From Bostrychus sinensis (taxonomy: Eukaryota > Chordata > Actinopteri > Gobiiformes > Eleotridae), in assembly GCA_020698575.1 (NCBI GenBank), contig CM036243.1, positions 11,895,903-11,959,902 of the forward strand: a stretch of DNA of 64,000 bases, in the 5' to 3' direction. Below, one piece after another: positions 48,593-59,134 of this stretch. Each line of letters starts with the position of its first letter. The first letter of the stretch is position 1. Under the pieces are notes generated by a model. That model did not search any database and was not told the DNA's origin. It was given only the letters and a program-made list of their open reading frames with translations. Both the position numbers and the translations under genes were made by a program.

Positions 48593-50429
48593 TGTGTTTT
48601 AGTGAAATCGTTTTAACACTAAGTGTGCACAAAGTATTTACTGTTCAATCAAGTTTGATATATCATAAAAAATGAATGGTCTTTACACTACAGAACCTTT
48701 GCTTTGCCTTTAAAACATTCCACTAACTTTATTTACACTGTTGACTCCATTAAAATGCCTCCCACAAAACCACATTTCATCCGCAGTTGCTGTTCAGTTG
48801 CTCAAACATTAACACCAAACTCGTGAAGATGGAACTGTACACAAAGAAGCAATCTCCTGGCCTTGCTTGTTTTAATAGAATTTCACCCTCTGAGTGATAT
48901 TATCCAGACATTTTATTTTTCAGAGTAATGTGTGAAATTGGCCAGGCATTGCAAGGAGATCAGTTGCTGTTTACATGCCAAAATAGTGCGGCCGGGATAA
49001 AATGCAGCTCTTGGACCACATCCAGGAGAGACTGCTGAACACAAATTTATCATTACTTTACTCAAGAGTATACACACTGCCATTAATGAGTATGCTCAGA
49101 GCTATATGGTGTGGCCTAGTGGGGTTAGGAAGGTTGATGATCAGATGGATTGGGACAGAAGTGTTTCATGTTACAGTAAACCTATCTTTCATATCAGATG
49201 TTGCAGAAGTAAACATCAATCAGGTCTGCATAATATTAGAAAAATAAACAAAACACAAAATGCAATAACTATTTAGCTACAGATATAGTTAGATTTCTTT
49301 ATATAACAATAACAATTTGTAATATACCCATTTAACATTCCCATTCAACAAAATAAATATAATATAGTACTTTGGCCTAATTTCCACTCATCAAACATTA
49401 GGCTAAATCACTTTTAAACTAGATTAGCACTTGAGGAGCGCAGATTTTTGGATTAGGGAATTCTGCTTTGGTGCTACCTTGCAGTTGTAAAGATTTAGTT
49501 CCCAGACCTTGACTCTAAAGGGGGATTTTCTAGTTCAGGGCGAAATGCTTTTTATCAACTGAGCCACAAAGCCCTTACTCACAATCTCACAATATTAAAG
49601 GGACTATATTATGTTTTTTAGATTTTAGGTTAATTTTGGACACCTCTTCATTAACATGTCAAGTTTTCTATGGAAAAGTAAAATGTCAGTAGCTCAATTC
49701 AAAAGTGAAATGTCTAATTTTGTGTCTTCTCAATTTCTAGAATGCATTTGACAACTATTGAAATAAATTTACAATATTCTGATTTATTGATGTAGATGAT
49801 TGTATCATTTCTTCCTTTTGGAAGATTAGAACCCTTGTGGCTGGAGTTAGTTTCTTTGACCCTATCTCGCAATATTTCAGAATCACAGATCCAGATGGTG
49901 TTCTGGATTCACACCAAAAACTGTTTGTTACTAATATTTCCCAAAAATGTATCAAAATCTGACCAATCATTTTTGAGCTGAGAGAACCCTGTAACAAACT
50001 AACCAAAAAATCTGCCAGACAATGCAGTAGAAAATATAATTATCAATCAATTAGCACTATTTATGTGTAAAATAATACTAAATGTAATAAAATAGCTTAG
50101 ACTGGTGGCAAACTCTGAAAAAATTGCACAGGTGGGGACAAAATGTTGGAAGCTGTTAGAAGCTCATCCATGTTTTTATATTAAAATTGAGTATATATCT
50201 GAGGTGGATGACACTTAATTTAGGCTTTTTTTTTTTTTTTCATTGAAAAAACCAAGATGTCCACTTTCAATGCAGTTTAATATCTTCAAAACGGAACAAG
50301 GTTTTCTTATGATATGGGCACTGTATGTACACTTTAGCATCATAATACCACACAGCAAATATTGGCTCTATAAATGTATGTATAATCAAAATATGTGAAC
50401 TTGAAATTCAAAATGGGTATTTTTTTTTG

Positions 50430-51105
50430 CTGTACAAATCGAGATGGTGCAGTCATATAAATATCTCAGAGTCCATCTGGACAACAAACTGCACTGGTCA
50501 GTACAGGCAAGAGAAGTGTATCAAAAAGGTCAGAGCAGACTCTTTCTTAGAAGACTGAAATCTTTTAATGTCTGTAGTGAGGTGCTACATATACAGTACT
50601 TTATCAGTTGGTTGTGGCCAGTGCTATTTCCTTTGGAGATGTATGCTAGGCTACAAGTATGAGGGACAGTGACTGTGAGGGACAGTAGCAGGCTTGACAA
50701 GTTGATCAGAAAGTGATGGGTGGGAGAGTGGACTCGCTGGGGGCCATTGTTGAAAGGAGGATGAGGAGTATGATACAGACCACCCTCAACAACAGCAGGC
50801 ATCCTCTCCACGAGACTGTGGCAGCTCAGAGAAGCAGCTGCAGTGACAGGCTCCTCTCCCTGTGCTGTAAGACCGAGCGGTTCAGGAGATTGTTCATTCC
50901 TGCTGCCATGAGACTGTATAACGTTGTTAATGTGCACTTTATTACTTTTGCTAGTAACAGTTTAACTATTGAATTTATTGTGTTATGTATTTTATGTATG
51001 TTATTGAATGATTTTTACATTTTGTATGTTGTCTGCTACTGGACATCTGAATTTCTCCTCATCGGGATGAATAAAGTATCTTATTTCATCATCTATCCCA
51101 ATATT
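50430..51105 (+). mobile_element. L2/CR1-type LINE 3' end with coding remnants
   Basis: Translated pieces match the end of an L2/CR1-group reverse transcriptase: SYKYLRVHLDNKLHW and KGQSRLFLRRLKSF (50447-50570), then SRLDKLIRK, then VERRMRSMIQTTLNNSRHPL and FRRLFIPAAMRLYN (50750-50925). An internal deletion after FISWLWP and several stops show it is dead. The 3' end has the GGGATGAATAAAGTATCTTA tail with ATCTATC typical of this group in fish. It is 5' truncated at about 50430. Clade assignment is from recall of the tail and protein motifs. Confidence 0.75.
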
Positions 51106-51224
51106 CCTGTACAATTACTATACACTGCTATTCTAAATGGCTAACTTCCAAGAATCCAAGGATCTGTTAGTGTAAAAATTGGCCCACCTGTGTCAATGGA
51201 GATGTCTTTCTTAAAAGCTCTGAT

Positions 51225-51505
51225 GCAAGATTGAAATAGAGGGCAGCGGTAAAATTCTCTGGAAGAATCTGCTACAAGTATCCGTACTTGTTTAGTGTGG
51301 TTTACAGTCACTACTAATGAATGATCAGACTGAGAAACCGTAAATCTCTGATCTCCCCTGTGTCTGTGAGCACTGCTGATTCACTCTTTTTGTTCTTCTG
51401 AGCTGCTGCAGCACCAGGCCTTGTGGCTCCTAATGTTAACTCCAGGTAGAACATAAAACGTATAGTGATGTTTTGGACCCAGTTTCAAATAAAAACTGAT
51501 CAGGT
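51225..51505 (+). repeat. unclassified repeat pair R4, copy 2
   Basis: CTCTGGAAGAATCTGCTACA, GGTTTACAGTCACTACTAAT, ATCAGACTGAGAAACCGTAA and CTGAGCTGCTGCAGCACCAG match 27460-27745. Confidence 0.6.
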
Positions 51506-51834
51506 TCAATACTTGTGAATTTTCTCTTGAGTTTTTGAAATAATCAGATTCTAGAATTTGAAAACAATGATCTCCTGCATTCAGGTAACAGTTGTATAGT
51601 GTTGACAAACAAACTTGGAAAGTGTTTCAGAAATATGGTACAGTACTCAGTCACCTTGGACACAGTATCACTGACTCATTTGGTTAAACTGGTTAAACAA
51701 ATTGTTGACGAGTTCATGTGCAAGCTCTATTCCTCTAGCAAAAGTGACACTCTGACGTTTCCCATAAGAATAAAAAAGCCCGAAAAACTACTGCCAACTA
51801 AAATGGTGCCTTTAACAACATATGAAGTGTACGT

Positions 51835-52030
51835 CTGTTTTGGATGGACATCTTGGACGACTCCCTGGAGTGGTGTTCCAGGCATGTCCCACCGGGAGGA
51901 GACCTAGGACACTCTGCAGGGACTATCTCTCAGCTGGCCTTGGAATGCCTTGGGCATGAGAGCTGAAGTGCTTGGGGAGAGGGAAGTTTGGGCATCTCCG
52001 CTTGCCTCTGTGAGCTGGTCCCAGATATGC
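51835..52030 (+). mobile_element. RTE-type LINE 3' fragment, plus strand
   Basis: A degraded piece recalls the C-terminal end of the Rex3-like reverse transcriptase: CATGTCCCACCGGGAGGAGA corresponds to the ACPTGRRP region, followed by a RDYL-S-LAWECLG-like stretch and GEREVWASPL. Several frame breaks exist. It lies in opposite orientation to the full-length copy 1.4 kb downstream and is clearly older. Confidence 0.6.
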
Positions 52031-52144
52031 AATGGATGGAATTCCCAGTGTATAACAGAAATAACACAAGGCCAATGCAGGCGCTGTAACATTGCCAAAT
52101 AGATGTTGTGGACCTATTTTGAGATTCACGGGGAGTACTTGTAA

Positions 52145-52280
52145 AAATACACTAAATCAGGGTTACCGTCAGATCTTAAAAAGTCTTAAATTTAAAAATC
52201 TGAATTTAAGGCCTTAAAAAGTCTTAAATTTGCAGTACTAGGTCTTAAATGTTTAAGCAGGTCTTAAATTTTATTACATC
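52145..52280. repeat. CTTAAA-motif repeat, probable DNA transposon end
   Basis: CAGGGTTACCGTCAGATCTT is followed by five copies of a GTCTTAAATTT-like motif within 130 bp. This motif cluster is common at the end of a fish hAT group. No second end is visible. Confidence 0.4.
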
Positions 52281-52289
52281 ATGGCAGGC

Positions 52290-53380
52290 TTGTTCAGTTT
52301 TCGCTGTAAAAATAAACGCTGTTATCGAGTACAAATGTTTTAAACGTTTCAGCTCATGACTCTGCTCTCAGCAGTTCACAGCCCCATCTCTCTTCCCTGG
52401 CGCATGTGTATTTATAACCCAGAAATGTTGCTCTGGGCATTAGATTGAGAAGTAAAGTCATGTAAACTTGAAACCTGCCCTGCACTTTGAGACCCGCACT
52501 GATCACTCTCAGGCCCCTTTAAACTGCTGTGAACCTGTCGCTGAGTTTAAATGAAGCATTGCACATTGTTCTGCCACTGTCCTAGGGTCAAACAGCAGCC
52601 AGCAATGCTCACTAAGCTCGAACCCAGGCTCAGAAAACACACCTGTAGGAGGAAACAGCATGAGGCGGCACGGGCAGAGGGCACGCTCTGGTGTGCTGGA
52701 AGTATAGGGAAAATATTAGTGCTGCATTTCCACTTTCACTTTGCTTTACTGTTGTTCAGAAAGTAGTTGTTATTAGCAAAGCTCTAATGCTAAGCTAATA
52801 GTCTCCAGTTTATTGGAGCAGACAGACACAGGTGAGCTCTGCACAGCAGCATGCTGTCAGCACAGTAGCACTTCCAAATTTGGTGACTCTCAATAGATAA
52901 CAAGGCATTGTGCATACTAGTAATAGTTTTCAGCCCATAAAGTTGTGCTACACTTTAAATTATTTTTATTAGAAGATCTATCTTTGAGATATGATCATAA
53001 ATATGTAATTGAAATTATGATCCAGGTAAAATAATGCAATTCAAAATTTGCTCTGCTGTTATAAGCAAGCTTGCAGACATGCTTCTGTAACAATACATGT
53101 TATGTAACAATTTTTTGTGGTGCAATATAGGTAATCTTCAACAATCGACTGGCTTCAAGGACAGAGTACTGGGAAATAGAGAGAGTATTGTAATATTGTC
53201 TATATAAATATTTCAAATATATGTGTATTTGTACACATTGTGCATGTTAGCAAGGTCTTTTTTTTTATTTTAAAAATGTTGCCACTAGTCTAACATAGTT
53301 ATCGCAGTGGTTGTGGTTGTTATTTTGCAATAACTATACATTTAAAATTTATTGTGTGACATCAGTTATTGCTCAAGACT
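52290..53380. other. inpp4b intron 2, nothing recognised
   Basis: Moderately GC-balanced to 52700, then AT-rich up to the left duplication of the Rex3-like element. It may belong to the transposon that starts at 52145, but no right end was found. Confidence 0.45.
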
Positions 53381-53399
53381 ACAAATATATGTCATCCAT

Positions 53400-54869
53400 C
53401 TATCCATCCATCTTCTTCCGCTTTATCCGGGGCCGGGTCGCAGGGGCGGCAGTCTCCAGCTTTACCGGGGGCACCCCAAGGCATTCCCAGGCCAGCCGAG
53501 AGACGTAGTCCCTCCAGCGTGTCCTAGGTCTTCCCCAGGGCCTCCTCCCAGTGGGACATGCCCGGAACACCTCCCCAGGGAGGCATCCAAGAGGAATCCG
53601 AAACAGATGCCCGAGCCACCTCAGCTGACTCCTCTCAATGTGGAGGAGCAGCGGCTCTACTCCGAGCTCCTCCCGTGTAACTGAGCTCCTCACCCTATCT
53701 CTAAGGGAGCGCCCAGCCACCCTGCAGAGGAAACAAATTTCCGCCGCTTGTATCCGGGATCTTGTCCCTTCAGTCATGACCCAAAGCTCATGACCATAGG
53801 TGAGAGTACGAACGTAGATCGACCGGTAAATCGAGAGCTTCGCCTTTCGGCTCAGCTCCTTTACCACAACAGACCGATACAACGACCGCATTACTGCAGA
53901 CACTGCACCGATCCGTCTGTCAATCTCACGCTCCATCCTTCCCTCACTCGTGAACAAGACCCCAAGATACTTAAACTCCTCCACTTGAGGCAGGAGCTCT
54001 CCCCCAACCCGGAGAGGGCAAACCACCCTTTTCCGGTCGAGAACCATGGCCTCGGACTTGGAGGTGCTGATTCTCATCCCAGCCGCTTCACACTCGGCTG
54101 CAAACCACCCCAGCACATGCTGAAGGTCTTGGCTTGATGAAGCCAACAGGACAACATCATCCGCAAAAAGCAGAGATGAAATCCTGTGGTTCCCAAACCA
54201 GACTCCCTCCAGCCTCTGGCTGCGCCTAGAAATTCTGTCCATAAAAATTATGAACAGAACCGGTGACAAAGGGCAGCCCTGCTGGAGTCCAACATGCACT
54301 GGGAACAGGTCTGACTTACAATCGGTAATTTGAACCAAACTCCTGCTCTGTTCATACAGGGACCGGACAGCCCCTAGCAGAGGGCCTCGGACCCCATACT
54401 CCCAGAGCACCCCCCACAGGATACCACGAGGGACACGGTCAAATGCCTTCTCCAAATCCACAAAGCACATGTGGACAGGTTGGGCGAACTCCCACGAACC
54501 CTCAAGCACCCTATGGAGGGTATAGAGCTGGTCCACTGTTCCACGATGGGGGTGAAAACCGCATTGTTCCTCCTGAATCCGAGGTTCGACTATCGGCCGA
54601 ATTCTCCTCTCCAGTACCCTGGAATAGACTTTCCCGGGGAGGCTGAGAAGTGTGATCCCCCTGTAATTGGAACACATCCTCCGGTCCCCCTTCTTAAAAA
54701 GAGGAACCACCACCCCGGTCTGCCAGTCCAGAGGCACTGTCCCCGACCACCATGCGATGTTGCAAAGACGTGTCAGCCACAACAGCCCCACAACATCCAG
54801 AGACTTGAGGTACTCGGGGCGGATCTCATCCACCCCCGGTGCCTTGCCACAGAGGAGCTTTTTAACCAC
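53400..54869 (-). pseudogene. Rex3-like reverse transcriptase (about 489 codons open)
   Basis: This is the longest open frame in the window. It holds the fingers and palm of a LINE reverse transcriptase: GKAPGVDEIRPEYLK (8-22), VPLFKKGDR and NYRGITLL (55-75), the palm motif FVDLEKAFD with its catalytic Asp (136-144), LQQGCPLSPVLF (196-206) and the FADDVVLL box (235-242) with the second Asp pair. The thumb follows (EFKYLGVLF, ERRIGAV-like) and the C-terminal domain has RSQLRWLGHLFR and GRRPWGRPRTRWRDY. The last about 20 residues are altered by a deletion near 53440. The first codon of the open frame is GTG and is not a true start; the frame is the remainder of a longer ORF cut by frameshift. 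Catalytic residues are intact. Confidence 0.9.
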
Positions 54870-55549
54870 CTCGGTGACTTCAGCTTGGATGATGGATGAG
54901 TCCCTGCCTCCTCAACGGAAGACGTGTCGGCGGGATTGAGGAGATCCTCGAAGTATTCCTTCCACCGCCCGACAACATCCCCAGTCGAGGTCAGCAGCCC
55001 CCCACCTCCACTGTAAACAGTGTTGGTGAAGCACTGCTTTCCCCTCCTGAGGCGCCGGACGGTTTGCCAGAATTTCTTCGAGGCTGACCGATAGTCCTCC
55101 TCCGTGGCCTCCCCGAACTCCTCCCAGACCCGAGTTTTTGCCTCCACAACTGCCCGGGCAGCGGCACGCTTGGCCTGCCGGTACCCGTCGGCTGCCTCAG
55201 GAGTCCCACGAGCCAGCCAAGCTCGGCAGGACTCCTTCTTCAGCCTGACGGCATCCCTTACTTTCGGTGTCCACCACCGGGTTCGGGGGCTGCCGCCACA
55301 ACAGGCACCAGAGACCTTACGGCCACAGCTCCGAACAGCCGCACCGACAAAAGAGGTGGAGAACATGGCCCACTCGGACTCAATGTCTCCAACCTCCCCC
55401 GGAATCTGGTTGAAGCTCTCCCGCAGGTGGGAGTTGAAGACCCCTCTGACAGGAGGTTCAGCCAGACGTTCCCAACAGACCCTCACAATACGTTTGGGTC
55501 TGCCGAGTCTGTCCGGCCTCCTCCTCCGCCAGCGGATCCAACTCACCAC
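54773..55549 (-). pseudogene. Rex3-like linker between endonuclease and reverse transcriptase
   Basis: About 258 codons are open on the minus strand and are rich in Arg, Glu and Trp. The stretch around residues 90-185 (RTRWWTPKVRDAVRLKKES through SKKFWQTVRRLRRGK) is the region that precedes the reverse transcriptase in fish RTE elements. Homology ends near TSSVEEA at about 54910. From there the frame reads out of phase for about 45 codons, because a deletion moves the true reading into the next frame, where the reverse transcriptase begins. It is therefore a broken middle part of one original ORF and not a separate gene. Confidence 0.75.
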
Positions 55550-55670
55550 CAGGTGGTGACAGCTCAGCCCCTCGCTTCACCTGAGTGTCCAAGACACATG
55601 GCCGAAGGTCAGATGACATGACTACAAAGTCGATCATCGACCTCCGGCCTAGGGTGTCCTGGTGCCACGT

Positions 55671-56417
55671 TCACTGATGGACACCCTTGTGCCTGAACAT
55701 ATTGTTCGTTATGGAGAAACTGTGACTAGCACAGAAGTTCAATAACAAAACACCACTCGGGTTCAGATCGGGAAGGCCGTTCCTCCCAATCACGCCCCTC
55801 CAGGTATCACTGTCATTGCCCATGTGGGCAGTGAAGTCCCCCAGTAGAACAACAGAGTCCCCAGTCGGAGCACCTTCCAGCACCCCTCCCAGGGACTCCA
55901 AGAAGGCCGGGTACTCTGCACTGCTGTTCGGGCCATAGGCCGAAACCACAGTGAGAGACCTGTCCCCCACCCGGAGGCGCAGGGACGCGACCCTCTCGTT
56001 CACCGGGGTGAACTCCAACACATGGCGTCTGAGCTGGGGGGCTATGAGCAAGCCCACACCAGCCCGCCGCCTCTCACCACAGGCAACTCCAGAGTGGTGG
56101 AGAGTCCAACCCCTCTCAAGGAGCTGGGTTTCGGAGCCCAAGCTATGCGTGGAGGCGAGCCCGACTATATCTAGCCGGTATCTCTCAACCTCCCGCACAA
56201 GCTCAGGCTCCTTCCCCCCCAGCGAGGTGACATTCCATGTCGCCAGAGCTAGTTTCTGTGTCCATGGATAGGGCCGTCGAGGCACCCACCTCTGACTGCC
56301 GCCCAAATCACACAGCACCGGCCCCTTATGGTCCTTTTTGTGGGTGGTGGGCCTACGGGAAGGCGGTCCCACGTAGCCTTTTTGGGCTTGGCCCGGCCGG
56401 GTCACGTGTCCCGGCAA
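55671..56417 (-). pseudogene. Rex3-like endonuclease region (interrupted)
   Basis: About 248 codons are open on the minus strand. From residue 58 they show the endonuclease fold typical of APE-type LINEs: ATWNVTSLGG near 59-68, SAYGPN near 159-164 and LLGDFTAH near 191-198. The last motif is normally GDFNAH in this group, so an active-site Asn appears changed to Thr. The frame ends at a TGA just after GVHQ, but recognisable sequence (TWHQDTLGRRSMIDFVV) continues in the same frame beyond it, so this is a nonsense change, not the true end. A short deletion near 55550-55565 then shifts the frame before the linker to the reverse transcriptase. Confidence 0.85.
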
Positions 56418-56696
56418 CCAGGTGCTCGCCTGCCAATCCGGGCGACGTAATGGACCTTGATTTTGAACTCATCATAGTGGGCTTCTGAACCGCTCTTAGT
56501 CTGGCTAGTCACCTTGGACCTGTTTGCCATCGGAGACCCTACCATGGGGCATTAAGCCCCAGACAACATAGCTCCTAGGATCACTCGAGCACTCAAACCC
56601 CTCCACCACGATAAGGTGGAGGTTCAAGGAGGACAAATATATGTACATGAGTATTTTTAAAGGTTCCTGGAAATTCAAAATTATGTGTAAGATTGA

Positions 56697-57000
56697 CCAA
56701 CACACCATCCCACAAACTCTCTGGGTGGAGTCTGCATGTCCTCCCTGTGTTACCGTGGGTTCTCTCCGGGTACTCCGGCTTCCTCCCACCGTCCAAAGAC
56801 ATGCATGTGTTAGGTGAATTGACCCTAGTGACTGAATGTGAGAGTGAATGGTTGTCTGTCTGTGTTGGTCTCTGTGTCAGCCCTGCGACAAGCTGGCCCC
56901 TGTCCAGGGTGTACCCCGCCTACAGCCAAAAGTTACTGGGATAGGCTCCTAACGATAATAAGCGGTAGAAAATGAATGAATGAATGAATGTGTAAGATTG
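56697..57000 (+). repeat. SINE-like repeat, well conserved, directly after the Rex3-like element
   Basis: CTCTCTGGGTGGAGTCTGCA, TCTCTCCGGGTACTCCGGCT, GTCCAGGGTGTACCCCGCC and an AATGAATGAATGAATG tail form the best-preserved copy here. It lacks the tRNA-like head, with the same break as the copy at 10817-11125. It begins 53 bp from the right duplication of the Rex3-like element. Confidence 0.82.
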
Positions 57001-57004
57001 CACT

Positions 57005-57905
57005 GCTGCACATACAACTTATAGACAGATGTAGAGGTAGTGTTATTAGATATACAGGATTTTGTCCTTGAAGCTATTGGCATTGTGAAGAGTGGAAGTG
57101 TAATAAAACTGATAACTTGCTGCCAAGGGGAAATAGATGCCATTTTAATAAGCTACTGTATTTTAATGCCTGAATTTTTCTTTTTCTTTGTCAATATAGG
57201 TGTGTAAACATATTGAACTGACTCGAGTATTTTTGGGCAGCATATTTTGGGGTGGTGTTACCGTATTAACACCTGTGTTTGGTACATTTTAGAAGTGTTA
57301 TCTGGGATATTTTAGGTGGCTAGTGTAAAATATGTTTAACATAAGAAATAAAACCTACTGTATGTTGTGTCCTTCACATTAAAACTAGGACTTGAGGACT
57401 CGGGAGCACCCAAACAAACTGTCTGAAGAATGTACAGTACATTGTGGAGGAAGTACCACTTTTAAATTCTGGGACTAAATCTCCACTCTGGGTCTAATAA
57501 AACAAACAAGCAGGACTCTAGTGCCTAACCTCCCCCCATAAGGATTAATACTGATTTATTGTTTACAGATAAACTAAACTTTATTATTGAACTGCTCTGG
57601 GGCTAACAGCAGAGTTGGACATGATGCTGGAGAATGCCCTGATTTCTGACATTCTTAACTTGAGTTCACAGAAATCATGCTAACAACTTTACCTCCTTGT
57701 GGGTTTGGATTGTATTTTGTCTTTACAAAAGTGTTAGCAAAAGCTAATATTCAATTCTATCACTTAGTACTTCTGTTATTACTTACTCTTCGTTAAAACT
57801 GTTCCTGTGTCAACCCCTCATGTGTGCATTATGTATTGGTTTATTTGAGCACTTGTAGCGCTGCGGCAAAGGCTAGCGCAAAACACGGACTGGATTCTAT
57901 AATGA
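57005..57905. other. inpp4b intron 2, nothing recognised
   Basis: Unique-looking AT-rich sequence between the SINE-like copy and the CpG-rich MITE. Confidence 0.55.
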
Positions 57906-57911
57906 AACTAT

Positions 57912-58447
57912 AGCTGTGTCCCAATTCAACGGCTGCAGCCTTCATCGGCTACATTTGAAGGCTGATTACGTCACAGTCGGCGCGACAGGGGTGTCCCAAT
58001 TCGAAGGCTACTTCAAATGCAGCCCACAATTGCGGTATTCCTTTCCCGCTGAACGAAGGCTGCATCGGGTGCATCCTTCGCGGCCCAACATATCCCATGC
58101 TTCACTGCGCGCTGCTTGTCTGACGTTTGAAGATGGCAGAGGCGGAGAGAGCTGCTCAAACTCCTCCAGGAGTAAATTAAACAAAATAAAAAATTAAATA
58201 AGTGTAATTTCTGGCTCTATTTCTGCTTATGTGACCAATGAATAAAGTGAATTAGCGAGCAGCTGCGGTCCTGGTTGCTAGGCGACAGCGGCGCAAACGT
58301 GAGAGGAGGAGCAGCTGTTGACGTACGCTCCGTGGACCAGACTGTCCTATTTCAGCTCGGCCTTTGCGGTCCACGAAGGCCACAAGAAGGAGTAGCCTCC
58401 GTGGACCGCGACCTTCAAGGCTGCAGCCGTTGAGCTGGGACACAGCT
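57912..58447. mobile_element. CpG-rich inverted-repeat MITE (536 bp), superfamily unclear
   Basis: Terminal inverted repeats AGCTGTGTCCCAATTCAACG and the inverted TGAGCTGGGACACAGCT extend through GGCTGCAGCCTT, about 33 bp. The flanks share only a short TAT, so the target duplication could be 2-3 bp, as in Harbinger- or Kolobok-like families; I cannot decide. A subterminal copy of the end (GTGTCCCAATTCGAAGGCTA) recurs at 57991. The interior is rich in CpG, unlike the flanks. No transposase is present. Confidence 0.75.
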
Positions 58448-58655
58448 TATAATATGGCACTTGCTCGTGAGTAAGCACAGGGTACAGGTGAAAACGTGGA
58501 CTGGATTTATATGAATATAGGTGTTTCTCAATGAAAAGCGGAATGAAGTTGATAATGGGGCTCTATCGGAGCATTTTGACGAACAGGGGGAGGGGTGCCG
58601 TTTCACCACCCCAGCCTCCAATAAAATGGTTATACATTGTTATAATAACATATTG

Positions 58656-59095
58656 TATGGCTGGGAGATAAATCAGATAAGTTTGATTAATTTGCGCTTT
58701 GAATTTTGAACAATGTCAAAAATTGCAATATCGTACTACAGTATTGTAGCAATATTGTAAAATCAAATTTTGTGGAATTTAGCGTCCTCCAAGGGCTGTG
58801 CCATTTTCTGTATTGTGGCTAATGCTACTGCTAGCCCCCTGAGCAGCTTAAATATTGACTGTGGAGACTCTGCAGATGCTAAAAACACTAATAATTACAG
58901 AAAAGAACCCATGTCACTTTCATAATGCTTTCATTTAGCATGTGGCAGCAGTTAAGCAAAAACAAAACAGCTTAGTGTGGTGGACAGTGCTAACTTTGTC
59001 TTTGTTCATGTTTGCTAATTAGATGTGCTCTGGATTGTAGAGAAAAAACTTTTTCTTTTCTTTTTTTTTTTTTGTAGCCATATTGCCCAGCCCTA
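58656..59095. mobile_element. hAT MITE, family 1, copy B (440 bp)
   Basis: The ends TATGGCTGGGAGATAAATC and the inverted TATTGCCCAGCCCTA have a perfect 8-bp duplication ACATATTG at 58648-58655 and 59096-59103. It shares the interior blocks of copy A at 9358-10039 in the same order but lacks about 240 bp near the right end. The T-rich run at 59049-59074 is probably late expansion. Confidence 0.88.
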
Positions 59096-59134
59096 ACATA
59101 TTGTGTTCACTTCTTGTCATATACAGGAGCAATA

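Larger units (their letters stand above)
46440..50425. other. inpp4b intron 2, mostly unique
   Basis: Apart from the SINE-like pieces at 47.5 and 48.5 kb, the hAT remnant and (AGT)n, nothing was recognised. Confidence 0.55.
53393..56632 (-). mobile_element. full-length Rex3-like (RTE clade) LINE, minus strand
   Basis: The insertion is bounded by a perfect 12-bp duplication, ACAAATATATGT, at 53381-53392 and 56633-56644. Read on the minus strand it has a short 5' UTR, an apurinic-like endonuclease region, a reverse transcriptase, almost no 3' UTR and a tail of GATG-type units (ATGGATGGATAGATGGATG) at 53393-53412. This tail and the 3.24 kb length are typical of fish Rex3 and related RTE elements (family knowledge). 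Coding is broken by one stop and at least two frameshifts, described in the entries for its parts. The GC-rich body contrasts with the AT-rich flanks, and the intact ends and perfect duplication suggest a fairly recent insertion. Confidence 0.92.

Noticed and set aside
53748..55559. several plus-strand open frames of 60-150 codons
   Set aside because: They are shadows of the Rex3-like coding region on the minus strand; GC-rich sequence reduces stops on the opposite strand.
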